The translations under genes were made by a program, and so were the position numbers. Below the pieces are notes generated by a model. It was not told the DNA's origin. It did not search any database and saw only the letters and a program-made list of their open reading frames with translations. DNA of 17,161 bases from Candidatus Luteimonas excrementigallinarum. GTDB lineage: Bacteria; Pseudomonadota; Gammaproteobacteria; Xanthomonadales; Xanthomonadaceae. Location: the NCBI GenBank assembly GCA_019115725.1, contig DXCY01000132.1, positions 1 to 17,161 on the forward strand, read 5' to 3'. This document shows, one piece after another, positions 6,885 through 13,794 of this stretch; the stretch's first letter is position 1; every line of letters begins with the position of its first letter.

Positions 6885-7040
6885 TCAGCGCTTGTTGCGC
6901 TCGGCTTCCGCGGCTTCCACCTTTTCCCTGTGCCTGATGAACAGCGGTACACCCGCTGCCAGGCCGATCATGATCAGCGTTCCCCCAATGGTCAGCCAGC
7001 CGACGGGACGGGCCAACAGTTCAACCAGTACCGGATGCAT
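6885..7040 (-). CDS. Small single-pass membrane protein (DUF3149-like)
   Basis: This 51-aa protein begins MHPVLVELLARPVGWLT, has one hydrophobic helix (about residues 12-33) and ends in a charged tail rich in Arg, Lys and Glu (about 34-51), so an inner-membrane protein with a cytoplasmic tail is likely. Its size and layout resemble the DUF3149 small membrane proteins, but that match is from memory. The start at 7040 is strongly supported by AAGGAGGAG ending 4 nt before the ATG; a longer frame reaching 7112 would run into the terminator palindrome upstream. No function is known. Confidence 0.75.
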   Translation of the reverse strand: MHPVLVELLARPVGWLTIGGTLIMIGLAAGVPLFIRHREKVEAAEAERNKR

Positions 7041-7089
7041 GTCACTCCTCCTTCTGCCTGTACAGCCCTGATCATCGGCACAAAGAAGA

Positions 7090-7121
7090 AGCCCGGCCTT
7101 GATTGCAATCAAGGCCGGGCT
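7090..7121 (-). terminator. Rho-independent terminator of the amidohydrolase pair
   Basis: A perfect 32-bp palindrome (two 16-bp arms, arm AGCCCGGCCTTGATTG) lies 42 nt after the stop of the second amidohydrolase gene. On the minus strand it is followed by TTCTTCTTT, a U-rich tail. In RNA it would fold into a stem of about 14 bp with a 4-nt loop. The plus-strand side has no T tract, so it acts in the minus direction. Confidence 0.88.
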
Positions 7122-7163
7122 GGCAGGTTTCGGCTGGCTGTGAAGGGTTTTCCCAGTGCCGGA

Positions 7164-8474
7164 TCAGCGCTGCGGATAGGCCCTCGGCAGGCCGCCCTCG
7201 GCGCGTGGCGCGGGACGGTGCATGTAGCGGTCGCGCAGGTCGGTCTGGCGCGAGCGCATCGGGATCGCCGTGCCGTTGAACCACACCTGTTCGGCGGTAT
7301 GGGCCACATCCAGCGGGTCGCCGGACCACAGGGCCAGGTCGGCGCGCTTGCCCACCTCGATCGTACCGATCTGGTCGGCCACGCCGAAGGCTTCCGCCGG
7401 CACCCGGGTCAGGCCGGCCAGGCCGTCATCCCAGGGCAGGCCGTGGGCCACTGCGTTGCCGGCCAGCTGGCGCACCTTGCGGGCGTTGTGCGAGGCGTCG
7501 CCCGACTGGGTGAACCCCACCTTGACTCCGCCCGCGCGCAGGCGCGCTGCGTTTTCCAGCGTGGCGGCGATCTGGTCGAAGCCCGAGGGCAGGTTGTCCA
7601 GCGGGTCGACGAACACCGGCACGTCGGCTGCGGCCAGCTGCGGGGCCAGGCGCCAGGCCTCGGCGCCGCCGCTGATCGCGATGCGCACGCCCTGGCGGCG
7701 CGCCCAGCGCAGCAGCTGGCGGATATCCGCGGCGCGGTCCACGCCCACCACGATCCGGCCGTTGCCGTCGAGGAACCGGGCCAGGGTGGCGCGTCCGGAG
7801 GGGGTCAGCAGGGCTGCGTGTGAATCGGCCGGAATGCGGCCGCGGGCCTCATCCACCAGCTGGTCGAGCAGCATCCACTGCCCGGCCCGCGAGCTGCCGG
7901 ACAGGTTCGCCGCGCGTGCGCCAAGGCGCAGGGCCAGCACCTTCGGGCCGGTGGGGTCGGGGTCGCCGTCCAGGCGGAACACCGCGCCCTGGCCGCCGAT
8001 GATCGAACCGCCGGCCGAAGTGCCCGGGCTGACCAGGGTGAAGCCGATGCCCTCGTACGTGGCGACCGGGATCAGCATCGAGTCCGGGTTGTAGGCCAGG
8101 GTCACGTCGAACTCCGGCCGCACCACCATGTCCTTGGTGCCATCGCCCAGGGCCAGGCTGGTGTCGCGCGCGCTCTCTTCGCCCGACACCTCTTCCACGC
8201 CGATGCCGGTGATGCCGCCGAACAGCGCCGGGGTCAGCGGCTTGCCCTGGGCATCAACGCTGCGCACGCCGTCGGCGGCCAGGCCGTTGCCGATCGCGGC
8301 AATGCGGCCGCCGCGCACCATCACGTCGGTGTTCTGCAGCGTGCCCTGGGCGGTGGCGGTATGCACGGTGGCGTTGCGGATCAGCAGGTCCTGGGCAAAC
8401 GCCGGGGCTGCGGCCAGGCCCAGCGCCAGCGCCGCGGCGGCAAGTGCCCGCAGGCGGAACGTGCGGCGGCTCAT
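7164..8474 (-). CDS. Exported amidohydrolase-like protein lacking metal ligands (probable pseudoenzyme)
   Basis: This 436-aa protein has a signal peptide (residues 1-27, cut after AFA) and so acts in the periplasm or beyond. Its fold matches the upstream gene's imidazolonepropionase-like amidohydrolase: the N-terminal LLIRNATVHTATAQGTLQ sandwich and the C-terminal GTIEVGKRADLALWSGDP sandwich are both intact. The metal centre is gone: TPGLIDVHSH of the paralogue is TPALFGGITG here, and the later Lys, His, His and Asp positions align with Ala, Gly/Val, Ser/Gly and non-acidic residues. It starts with ATGA overlapping the upstream stop and has an excellent ribosome binding site, AAGGAGGTG, so it is clearly translated. 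A structural or regulatory partner of the active paralogue is the simplest inference. Confidence 0.88.
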   Translation of the reverse strand: MSRRTFRLRALAAAALALGLAAAPAFAQDLLIRNATVHTATAQGTLQNTDVMVRGGRIAAIGNGLAADGVRSVDAQGKPLTPALFGGITGIGVEEVSGEESARDTSLALGDGTKDMVVRPEFDVTLAYNPDSMLIPVATYEGIGFTLVSPGTSAGGSIIGGQGAVFRLDGDPDPTGPKVLALRLGARAANLSGSSRAGQWMLLDQLVDEARGRIPADSHAALLTPSGRATLARFLDGNGRIVVGVDRAADIRQLLRWARRQGVRIAISGGAEAWRLAPQLAAADVPVFVDPLDNLPSGFDQIAATLENAARLRAGGVKVGFTQSGDASHNARKVRQLAGNAVAHGLPWDDGLAGLTRVPAEAFGVADQIGTIEVGKRADLALWSGDPLDVAHTAEQVWFNGTAIPMRSRQTDLRDRYMHRPAPRAEGGLPRAYPQR

Positions 8475-9883
8475 CGTGCACCTCCTTCAACGCCGAAACC
8501 GAGGCTGAAATCGGTCACCGGCTGCAGTGCCGGGTTGGCCCGGTCGTAGAGCAGGGCGCCGTCGATCCACACGTTCTCGGCCAGCGCGTAGGAGCTGAAG
8601 GGGTTGCCGTTCCACAGCACCACATCCGCCATCTTGCCGGCCTCCAGCGTGCCGGTCTGATCGAGGATGCCCATGGAGCGGGCGGGGTTGGCGGTGAGCC
8701 AGCGGATCGCGCGCTCGGGGGCGATCTCCATGCCCGCGCGGGCGGCGCTGGCCATCACCTTGGCGGCCTCCTGGTTGAGGCGCTGGATGCCCTCGGCCGA
8801 ATCGGAATGCACGATCGCGCAGCTGCCTTCCGGACGGTCGACCAGGGCGATGTTCTCCTGGATGCCGTCCAGCGCTTCCATCTTGAAGCCCCACCAGTCG
8901 GCCCACAGTGCGGCGCAGGTGTTGGCCTGGGCCAGTTCATCGGCCAGCTTGTACGCCTCCACACCATGGTGGAAGGCGGCGACCTGGAAGTTGAACTCCT
9001 CGGCCAGGTCCATCATCTGGGCGATCTCGTCGGCGCGGTAGCAGTGGATGTGCACCAGTACATCGCCGTTGATCGCGCTGGCCAGGGTGTCGAGCTTGAG
9101 ATCGCGCTTGCCCGGGCCGCTGCCGTTGGAGGAATCACGCCCGCGGCGACTGGATTGCCCACCGGAGTCATCGTGCTTGCGCAGGTATTCGGCCGCGTCG
9201 ATGAAGGCGGCGCGGTAGCCGGCCATGTTGCCCATGCGCGTGGCCGGGCCGCCGCGCTGGCCGTAGACCCGCTTGGGGTTTTCGCCGCAGGCCATCTTCA
9301 GGCCGTGCGGGGCGCCGGGAAACTTCATTTCCTGCACCGTGGTGGAGGCCACGTTCTTCAGGGTCACGCCGCGCCCGCCCACCAGGTTGGCCGAGCCGGG
9401 CAGGATCTGCAGCGAGGTGATGCCGCCCGCCAGGGCCGCGCCGAAGCCGGGATCCTGTGGCCACACCGAGTGCTCGGCCCAGACGTGGGCGGTGACCGCG
9501 CCGGTCATCTCGTTGCCGTCGCTGTGCGCGCGCACGCCCGGGCTGGGATAGACGCCCAGGTGCGAGTGCACGTCGATCAGGCCCGGAGTGACCCACTTGC
9601 CGCTGCCATCCACCAGCACCGCGCCTGCGGGTGCGGCCAGGCCCTGCCCGACGGCGGTGATGCGCCCGCTTTCCATCAGCACGTCGGTGCTGTCCAGGCG
9701 CTCGCCGGTGCCGGTCAGCACGGTGGCGCCCTGGATCAGCACCGGTGCGGCGGCAACGGGCACGTAGGTGCTGGTGTAGGGATCCTCGGCAAAGCGGGGA
9801 ACCTTCGTACCCCCATCGGCGCCGGCCGCGGCGGGCAGGGCAAGCAGGACCGCGGCGAGCGCGGCGGTCAGTGGTCGCAACAT
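8471..9883 (-). CDS. Exported metal-dependent amidohydrolase
   Basis: This 470-aa amidohydrolase belongs to the imidazolonepropionase-like group, with a signal peptide at residues 1-22. Metal and catalytic residues are present: HSH (His106, His108), Lys196 in GLKMACGEN, His278 or His280 in LVHIHCYRADE, His305/306 in AAFHHGVEAY and Asp361 in IVHSDSAEG. The C-terminus carries the usual GTLEAGKMADVVLWNGNP. A hydrophilic Ser/Gly/Arg-rich loop sits at about 237-260, between the Lys and first His strands. GGGGAAA about 6 nt upstream is the likely ribosome binding site. The substrate is unknown; relatives hydrolyse cyclic amides or prolyl peptides. It is translated ahead of, and overlaps by ATGA with, its degenerate paralogue. 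Confidence 0.93.
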   Translation of the reverse strand: MLRPLTAALAAVLLALPAAAGADGGTKVPRFAEDPYTSTYVPVAAAPVLIQGATVLTGTGERLDSTDVLMESGRITAVGQGLAAPAGAVLVDGSGKWVTPGLIDVHSHLGVYPSPGVRAHSDGNEMTGAVTAHVWAEHSVWPQDPGFGAALAGGITSLQILPGSANLVGGRGVTLKNVASTTVQEMKFPGAPHGLKMACGENPKRVYGQRGGPATRMGNMAGYRAAFIDAAEYLRKHDDSGGQSSRRGRDSSNGSGPGKRDLKLDTLASAINGDVLVHIHCYRADEIAQMMDLAEEFNFQVAAFHHGVEAYKLADELAQANTCAALWADWWGFKMEALDGIQENIALVDRPEGSCAIVHSDSAEGIQRLNQEAAKVMASAARAGMEIAPERAIRWLTANPARSMGILDQTGTLEAGKMADVVLWNGNPFSSYALAENVWIDGALLYDRANPALQPVTDFSLGFGVEGGAR

Positions 9884-9916
9884 GATGTTTCCCCGGTGAT
9901 GATGATCCAGCCCCGC

Positions 9917-9945
9917 AAGCTAGCCCGGCTCCGACGGCCTGCCAA
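9917..9945 (-). promoter_or_regulatory. Putative sigma-70 promoter of the amidohydrolase pair
   Basis: On the minus strand, TTGGCA (9945-9940) and TAGCTT (9922-9917) are separated by 17 nt. This puts the transcription start near 9910, about 27 nt before the ATG at 9883, with room for the ribosome binding site. The -35 box is close to consensus; the -10 box is weak. Confidence 0.45.
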
Positions 9946-9979
9946 CGTGACTGAAGTCATGCCGTGGCAGAATGGACGG

Positions 9980-10750
9980 ATGAAAGAAAAAGAACAGATC
10001 GTCGAGAACTGGCTGCCGCGCTACACCGGCGTGCCGCTGGCCGAGTTCGGCCAACACATCCTGCTGACCAACTTCGGTGGCTACCTGGACCACTTCAGCC
10101 GCCTCACCGGCGCCACGGTGGTGGGCCGCGACCGGCCCATGCCCAGCGCCACCGCCGATGGCATCACCATGATCAACTTCGGCATGGGCAGCCCCAACGC
10201 GGCCACCCTGATGGACCTGCTGTCGGCCATCGCACCCAAGGCAGTGCTGTTTCTGGGCAAGTGCGGCGGGTTGAAGCGGAAGAACCAGCTGGGCGACCTG
10301 GTGCTGCCGATCGCGGCCATCCGCGGCGAGGGCACCAGCAACGACTACCTGCCCGCCGAGGTGCCGGCGCTGCCCGCCTTCGCCCTGCAGCGTGCGGTGT
10401 CCACCATGATCCGCGATCTCGACCACGACTACTGGACCGGGACCGTCTACACCACCAACCGCCGGGTGTGGGAGCACGACGAGGCGTTCAAGGAATACCT
10501 GCGTCGGCTGCGCTGCATGGCCATCGACATGGAAACGGCCACCATCTTCGCCGCCGGCTTCGCCAACCGCATCCCCAGCGGCGCGCTGCTGCTGGTGTCC
10601 GACCAGCCGATGATTCCGGAAGGGGTGAAGACCGAGGCCAGCGACGCGGTGGTCAGCGCGGAATACGTGGAGAACCACATCCAGATCGGCATCGAGGCGC
10701 TGCGCCTGATCCGCCGCAACGGCAAGTCCGTGCGCCACCTGCGCTTCTGA
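9980..10750 (+). CDS. amn: AMP nucleosidase, short form
   Basis: This enzyme hydrolyses AMP to adenine and ribose 5-phosphate in the cytoplasm. The 256-aa protein has a purine-nucleosidase fold: INFGMGSPNAATLMDLL (from 65), FLGKCGG (91-97), IDMETAT (182-188) and the general-acid motif SDQP (207-210, Asp208). It corresponds to the catalytic part only; E. coli Amn is nearly twice as long, with an extra N-terminal regulatory domain. I chose ATG 9980 (MKEKEQIVENWLPRYTG); ATG 9959 would add seven residues. No Shine-Dalgarno is clear, and CAGAAT lies exactly 6 nt upstream. The frame stays open for about 1.5 kb further upstream, but that part is antisense to the amidohydrolase genes. The gene is followed after 43 nt by the DUF411 gene. 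Confidence 0.93.
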   Translation: MKEKEQIVENWLPRYTGVPLAEFGQHILLTNFGGYLDHFSRLTGATVVGRDRPMPSATADGITMINFGMGSPNAATLMDLLSAIAPKAVLFLGKCGGLKRKNQLGDLVLPIAAIRGEGTSNDYLPAEVPALPAFALQRAVSTMIRDLDHDYWTGTVYTTNRRVWEHDEAFKEYLRRLRCMAIDMETATIFAAGFANRIPSGALLLVSDQPMIPEGVKTEASDAVVSAEYVENHIQIGIEALRLIRRNGKSVRHLRF

Positions 10751-10793
10751 ACCGCGCCGCCCTGCTTTTTGAAGACACGCTGAGGACATCCCG

Positions 10794-11324
10794 ATGAGCC
10801 GCTGGATCCTGACCCCCCTTGCCGCGTTGGCCCTGGCACTGTCCGCCTGCGCCGAACCGCCGGCCACGCCACAGGCGGCGGTGGATGCCCATGCCGCCGC
10901 CGCTCCCGCCGCGGCGGCTGCCACCGATACCGACGCCGCCTGGCCGACCATGACCGTCTACAAGACCCCGTCCTGCGGCTGCTGCGGCGTCTGGATCGAA
11001 CACGCGCAGGCCGCCGGGATCCCCGTGCAGGCGGTGGACGTGGCCGACATGGGCCCGGTCAAGCAGGAACTGGGCGTGCCCTACGGCAAGGGCTCGTGCC
11101 ATACCGCCGAGATCGGCGGCTACTTCATCGAGGGCCACGTGCCGATCGAAGACATCCGCCGGCTGCTGGATGAGCGCCCCGCCGCGCGCGGACTGACCCT
11201 GCCGGGCATGCCGCTCGGCTCGCCCGGCATGGAGCTGCCGGACGGCCGCAGTCAGGCCTTCACCGTTGAGCTGGTGGCCGAAGACGGCAGTACCACGGCC
11301 TGGGCCCACCATCCCGCGCGCTGA
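10794..11324 (+). CDS. DUF411 metal-binding lipoprotein
   Basis: This 176-aa envelope lipoprotein has a signal with lipobox LSAC (Cys19) and then an Ala/Pro-rich linker to about residue 48. The DUF411 domain begins MTVYKTPSCGCCGVW, with CGCC at 61-64, a further Cys in GKGSCHT (102), and the family signatures GYFIEGHVP (109-117) and LPGMPLGSPGME. DUF411 proteins, including some named CopG, are linked to copper and other metal resistance, so periplasmic metal binding is likely. No other copper genes are nearby, so the metal is unknown. TGAGGA lies about 6 nt before the ATG. It is probably cotranscribed with amn. Confidence 0.92.
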   Translation: MSRWILTPLAALALALSACAEPPATPQAAVDAHAAAAPAAAAATDTDAAWPTMTVYKTPSCGCCGVWIEHAQAAGIPVQAVDVADMGPVKQELGVPYGKGSCHTAEIGGYFIEGHVPIEDIRRLLDERPAARGLTLPGMPLGSPGMELPDGRSQAFTVELVAEDGSTTAWAHHPAR

Positions 11325-11363
11325 GCGCGGCCAGCAACATCCGGATCCCGGATCAGGGAGAGC

Positions 11364-11906
11364 ATGGCGATGACAACGGCGGTCGAAGTGGTGGGCTTCT
11401 GGCGCGAGGCCGGGATGCAGAAGTGGTTCCGCGGCGGCGTGGAGTTCGATCGCGAGTGCGAGTCGCGCTTCCTCACCGCGCACCTGGCCGCGGGCAGGCG
11501 CGAATACGAGCACTGGATGGAGAACGCCGAGGGCGCGCTGGCGCTGCTGATCCTGCTCGACCAGATCCCGCGCAACGTCTTCCGCGACAGTGGCCACGCC
11601 TATGCCACCGATGGGCTGGCCCTGCACTACGCTGACCGCGCGGTGGAAGCCGGCCTGGACGTGCAGGTGGAACCGGGGTTGCGCACCTTCATGTACCTGC
11701 CCTTCGAACACTCCGAGGCCATGGCTGACCAGCAGCGCGCCGTGGCCCTGTTCCGCACGATGGGGGATGAAAACTATCTCGATTACGCCGTGCGCCACCT
11801 GGAAGTGATCGAGCAGTTCGGCCGTTTCCCGCACCGCAACCGCGCCCTGGGGCGGATCAGCACGCCGCAAGAGCAGGCATGGCTCGACGCCGGCGGGGGT
11901 TTCTGA
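11364..11906 (+). CDS. DUF924 family protein
   Basis: This 180-aa all-helical cytosolic protein has an unknown function. The hallmarks of DUF924 are all present: VVGFWREAG at the start, LDQIPRN (65-71), YLPFEHSE (111-118) and FGRFPHRN (152-159). The family is thought to have a TPR-like fold. The start ATG 11364 has GGGAG close upstream; ATG 11370 is two codons further on and is also possible. It lies 39 nt after the DUF411 gene and is the last of the three plus-strand genes, ending before a hairpin shared with the convergent glutaredoxin gene. Confidence 0.92.
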   Translation: MAMTTAVEVVGFWREAGMQKWFRGGVEFDRECESRFLTAHLAAGRREYEHWMENAEGALALLILLDQIPRNVFRDSGHAYATDGLALHYADRAVEAGLDVQVEPGLRTFMYLPFEHSEAMADQQRAVALFRTMGDENYLDYAVRHLEVIEQFGRFPHRNRALGRISTPQEQAWLDAGGGF

Positions 11907-11910
11907 TCAA

Positions 11911-11940
11911 CGGGGCGCCCGCCCGCATGCCGGCGCCCCG
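11911..11940. terminator. Hairpin between convergent genes, possible two-way terminator
   Basis: CGGGGCGCC (11911-11919) and GGCGCCCCG (11932-11940) form a perfect 9-bp stem with a 12-nt loop. It sits in the 45-bp gap between the stops of the DUF924 gene and the glutaredoxin gene. There is no T tract on either side, so it may work with Rho or simply protect mRNA ends. Confidence 0.55.
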
Positions 11941-11951
11941 CAGGAGCCGGA

Positions 11952-12884
11952 TCAGTAGCGGGCGATAGAGGTATCGACCGTGGTGGCCCAGGCTTCGATG
12001 CCGCCTTCCACGTTGTGGATGTTGGTGAAGCCCAGCGCGTTGAAGTGGGCCACGGCCTGCAGACTGCTGCCGCCGGTGTGGCACAGGAAGGCCAGAGCGG
12101 TGTCCTTGGGCAGCGCTTCCAGCCTGGCGCGGGTGTCGCCGTCCAGGGTTTCATGCGGCACGTTGACCGAGGCGTGGGCGCGCTCGGCGGCGCCGCGTAC
12201 GTCCACCAGGGTCAGTTCGCCGGCGCGCACGCGGGCATCGGCATCGGCCGGGGAAATCTGCCGGACCGGCTTGGGCGCGTTCGGGTTGTCGATCGCCAGG
12301 CCCTTGCCGCGCATGTCGTCCACCCAGTCGATGGTGATGCCGTCGGCGCGGCGCGCGCTGGCCGGATCGAACTGGATGCGCAGGCCGCCGGCTTCCACTG
12401 CAATCGCGTTCGCGCTGGCCTTGGCCACCTCGAAGCGCGGGCGGAAGCGGGCGTCGATGGTCAGCGCCAGGGCCATGCCCGCGCCGGCGTCGGCCAGCGC
12501 ATTGCGCAGCATGTCGGCCGCGGCCGGGGTCACGGTCACGTCTTTGGGCGGGGTGCGGTCCACCGGCGGCAGGCCCAGGGCCTCGTTGAGTTCGCCGCTG
12601 GCCGACATCTCCTCGATGATGTCGCTGCCGCCCACCAGTTCGCCGCCGATGTAGAGCTGCGGAATCGTGGGCCAGTTGCCGTAGACCTTGATGCCCTCGC
12701 GGATCTCGGGGTCGCTGAGCACGTCCACGTGGGCGAATTCGACCGCCAGGCCCTGCAGGATGCCGGCGGCCTTGGCCGAGAAGCCGCACTGCGGCATTTC
12801 CGGACGGCCCTTCATGAACAACACCACCTGGTTGTCCTGGAGCAGGGTGTCGATGCGGGCGCGCAGGGTGGGATCAAGGCTCAT
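11952..12884 (-). CDS. Grx4-type monothiol glutaredoxin fused to IscA-like and rhodanese domains
   Basis: This 310-aa protein has three domains. Residues 1-105 are a Grx4 monothiol glutaredoxin with active site PQCGFS (Cys33), WPTIPQLYI and GGSDI, of the kind that carries a [2Fe-2S] cluster with glutathione. Residues 115-205 resemble IscA/HesB (VTVTPAAADMLRNAL, then DGITIDWVDD and LAIDNPNAP) but have no cysteine, so the usual cluster ligands, including the C-terminal CGC, are missing. Residues 207-310 are a rhodanese domain (LVDVRGAAE, active-site loop CHTGGSS with Cys268, then FTNIHNVEGGIEAW). A role in iron-sulfur cluster handling, possibly with sulfur transfer, is inferred. Upstream, GGAG lies 11 nt from the ATG and TATTTT 5 nt from it, so the leader type is unclear. 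The deacetylase gene diverges 57 bp away. Confidence 0.93.
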   Translation of the reverse strand: MSLDPTLRARIDTLLQDNQVVLFMKGRPEMPQCGFSAKAAGILQGLAVEFAHVDVLSDPEIREGIKVYGNWPTIPQLYIGGELVGGSDIIEEMSASGELNEALGLPPVDRTPPKDVTVTPAAADMLRNALADAGAGMALALTIDARFRPRFEVAKASANAIAVEAGGLRIQFDPASARRADGITIDWVDDMRGKGLAIDNPNAPKPVRQISPADADARVRAGELTLVDVRGAAERAHASVNVPHETLDGDTRARLEALPKDTALAFLCHTGGSSLQAVAHFNALGFTNIHNVEGGIEAWATTVDTSIARY

Positions 12885-12941
12885 GGCAGAAAATACTCCG
12901 GCAGGGGACTGCCCATTTTACGCCCGTGGCATGATCCGCGC

Positions 12942-13775
12942 ATGGACGACCCGGGAACACTGCATCGCGTGCCGAAGTGGCCGCACGCCTGGCTGGCGCT
13001 GTTCCTGCCCTCGCAGCTGCTGGTGGCGCTGGCGTGGTGGAGCTGGGGCTGGCCCATCGGGCTGGCGCTGCTGCTGCTCAGCCACCTGCCGTTCGTTGCC
13101 GCCGTGCTGATGCCGCGTGCGCGCCTGTACGCGCCGGTGCTGGCACGGCTGCCGCTGACGGGGCGCCGGGTGTGGATCACGATTGATGACGGCCCCTCCG
13201 ATGACACCCTGCCGCTGCTGGATCTGCTCGACCGGCACGGCGAGCGGGCCACGTTCTTTCTGGTCGGTGAGCGCGCGGCGCGCCGGCCGGAACTGGTGGC
13301 GGAGATCCTGCGGCGCGGCCATGGCATCGGCAATCACAGCCACACCCATCCGCAGGCCTGGTTCTGGGCGTTGGGACCAAGGCGCATGGCGCGGGAAATC
13401 AGCCGGGCGCAGCAGACCCTGACCGGATTGACCGGTACGCCGCCGCGCTGGTTCCGGTCGGTGGTGGGCATGACCAATCCATTTGTGGCCGGGCCGCTGC
13501 GCAAACATGGCCTGGCCCGGGTGGCATGGAGTGCGCGCGGCTACGACGCGGTGCGAGCGGATCCGGCCCGGGTGGCGGCGGACGTGGGCCGCGATCTGGC
13601 GCCCGGCGCGATCGTGCTGCTGCATGAAGGCGCGCCGCATGGGCGCAGCGTGGACACCGTGGCCGCGGTGCTGGAGCGGCTGCGTGCCGAGGGCTATGCC
13701 ACGGTGCTTCCTGAAGACCCCGGGGCCGTGACGGCGGCGCAGCCGTCGACGGTCCCTGCCGGCCGAACGCGCTAG
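12942..13775 (+). CDS. Membrane-anchored polysaccharide deacetylase (NodB domain)
   Basis: This 277-aa protein has two N-terminal hydrophobic helices (about 14-33 and 38-57), which anchor it in the inner membrane. A carbohydrate esterase 4 domain follows. Its motifs are WITIDDGPSD (78-87, Asp82/Asp83), NHSHTHP (131-137, His132 and His136 as metal ligands), WFRSVVG (170-176, in place of the usual RxPxG) and LLHEG (226-230, His228). It probably removes acetyl groups from a cell-surface or periplasmic polysaccharide; the substrate is unknown. ATG 12942 has no Shine-Dalgarno, and CATGAT lies exactly 6 nt upstream. It converges on the phasin gene with 19 nt between the stops. Confidence 0.9.
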   Translation: MDDPGTLHRVPKWPHAWLALFLPSQLLVALAWWSWGWPIGLALLLLSHLPFVAAVLMPRARLYAPVLARLPLTGRRVWITIDDGPSDDTLPLLDLLDRHGERATFFLVGERAARRPELVAEILRRGHGIGNHSHTHPQAWFWALGPRRMAREISRAQQTLTGLTGTPPRWFRSVVGMTNPFVAGPLRKHGLARVAWSARGYDAVRADPARVAADVGRDLAPGAIVLLHEGAPHGRSVDTVAAVLERLRAEGYATVLPEDPGAVTAAQPSTVPAGRTR

Positions 13776-13794
13776 CCGGACGCCACTGCCGCGA

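Noticed and set aside
8444..9979. Upstream extension of the amn frame for 512 codons
   Set aside because: It is antisense to the two amidohydrolase genes; homology to AMP nucleosidase begins only at MKEKEQIVENW (9980).
12015..12941. Upstream extension of the deacetylase frame
   Set aside because: It is antisense to the glutaredoxin fusion gene; the protein proper starts at 12942 with its membrane helices and NodB domain.
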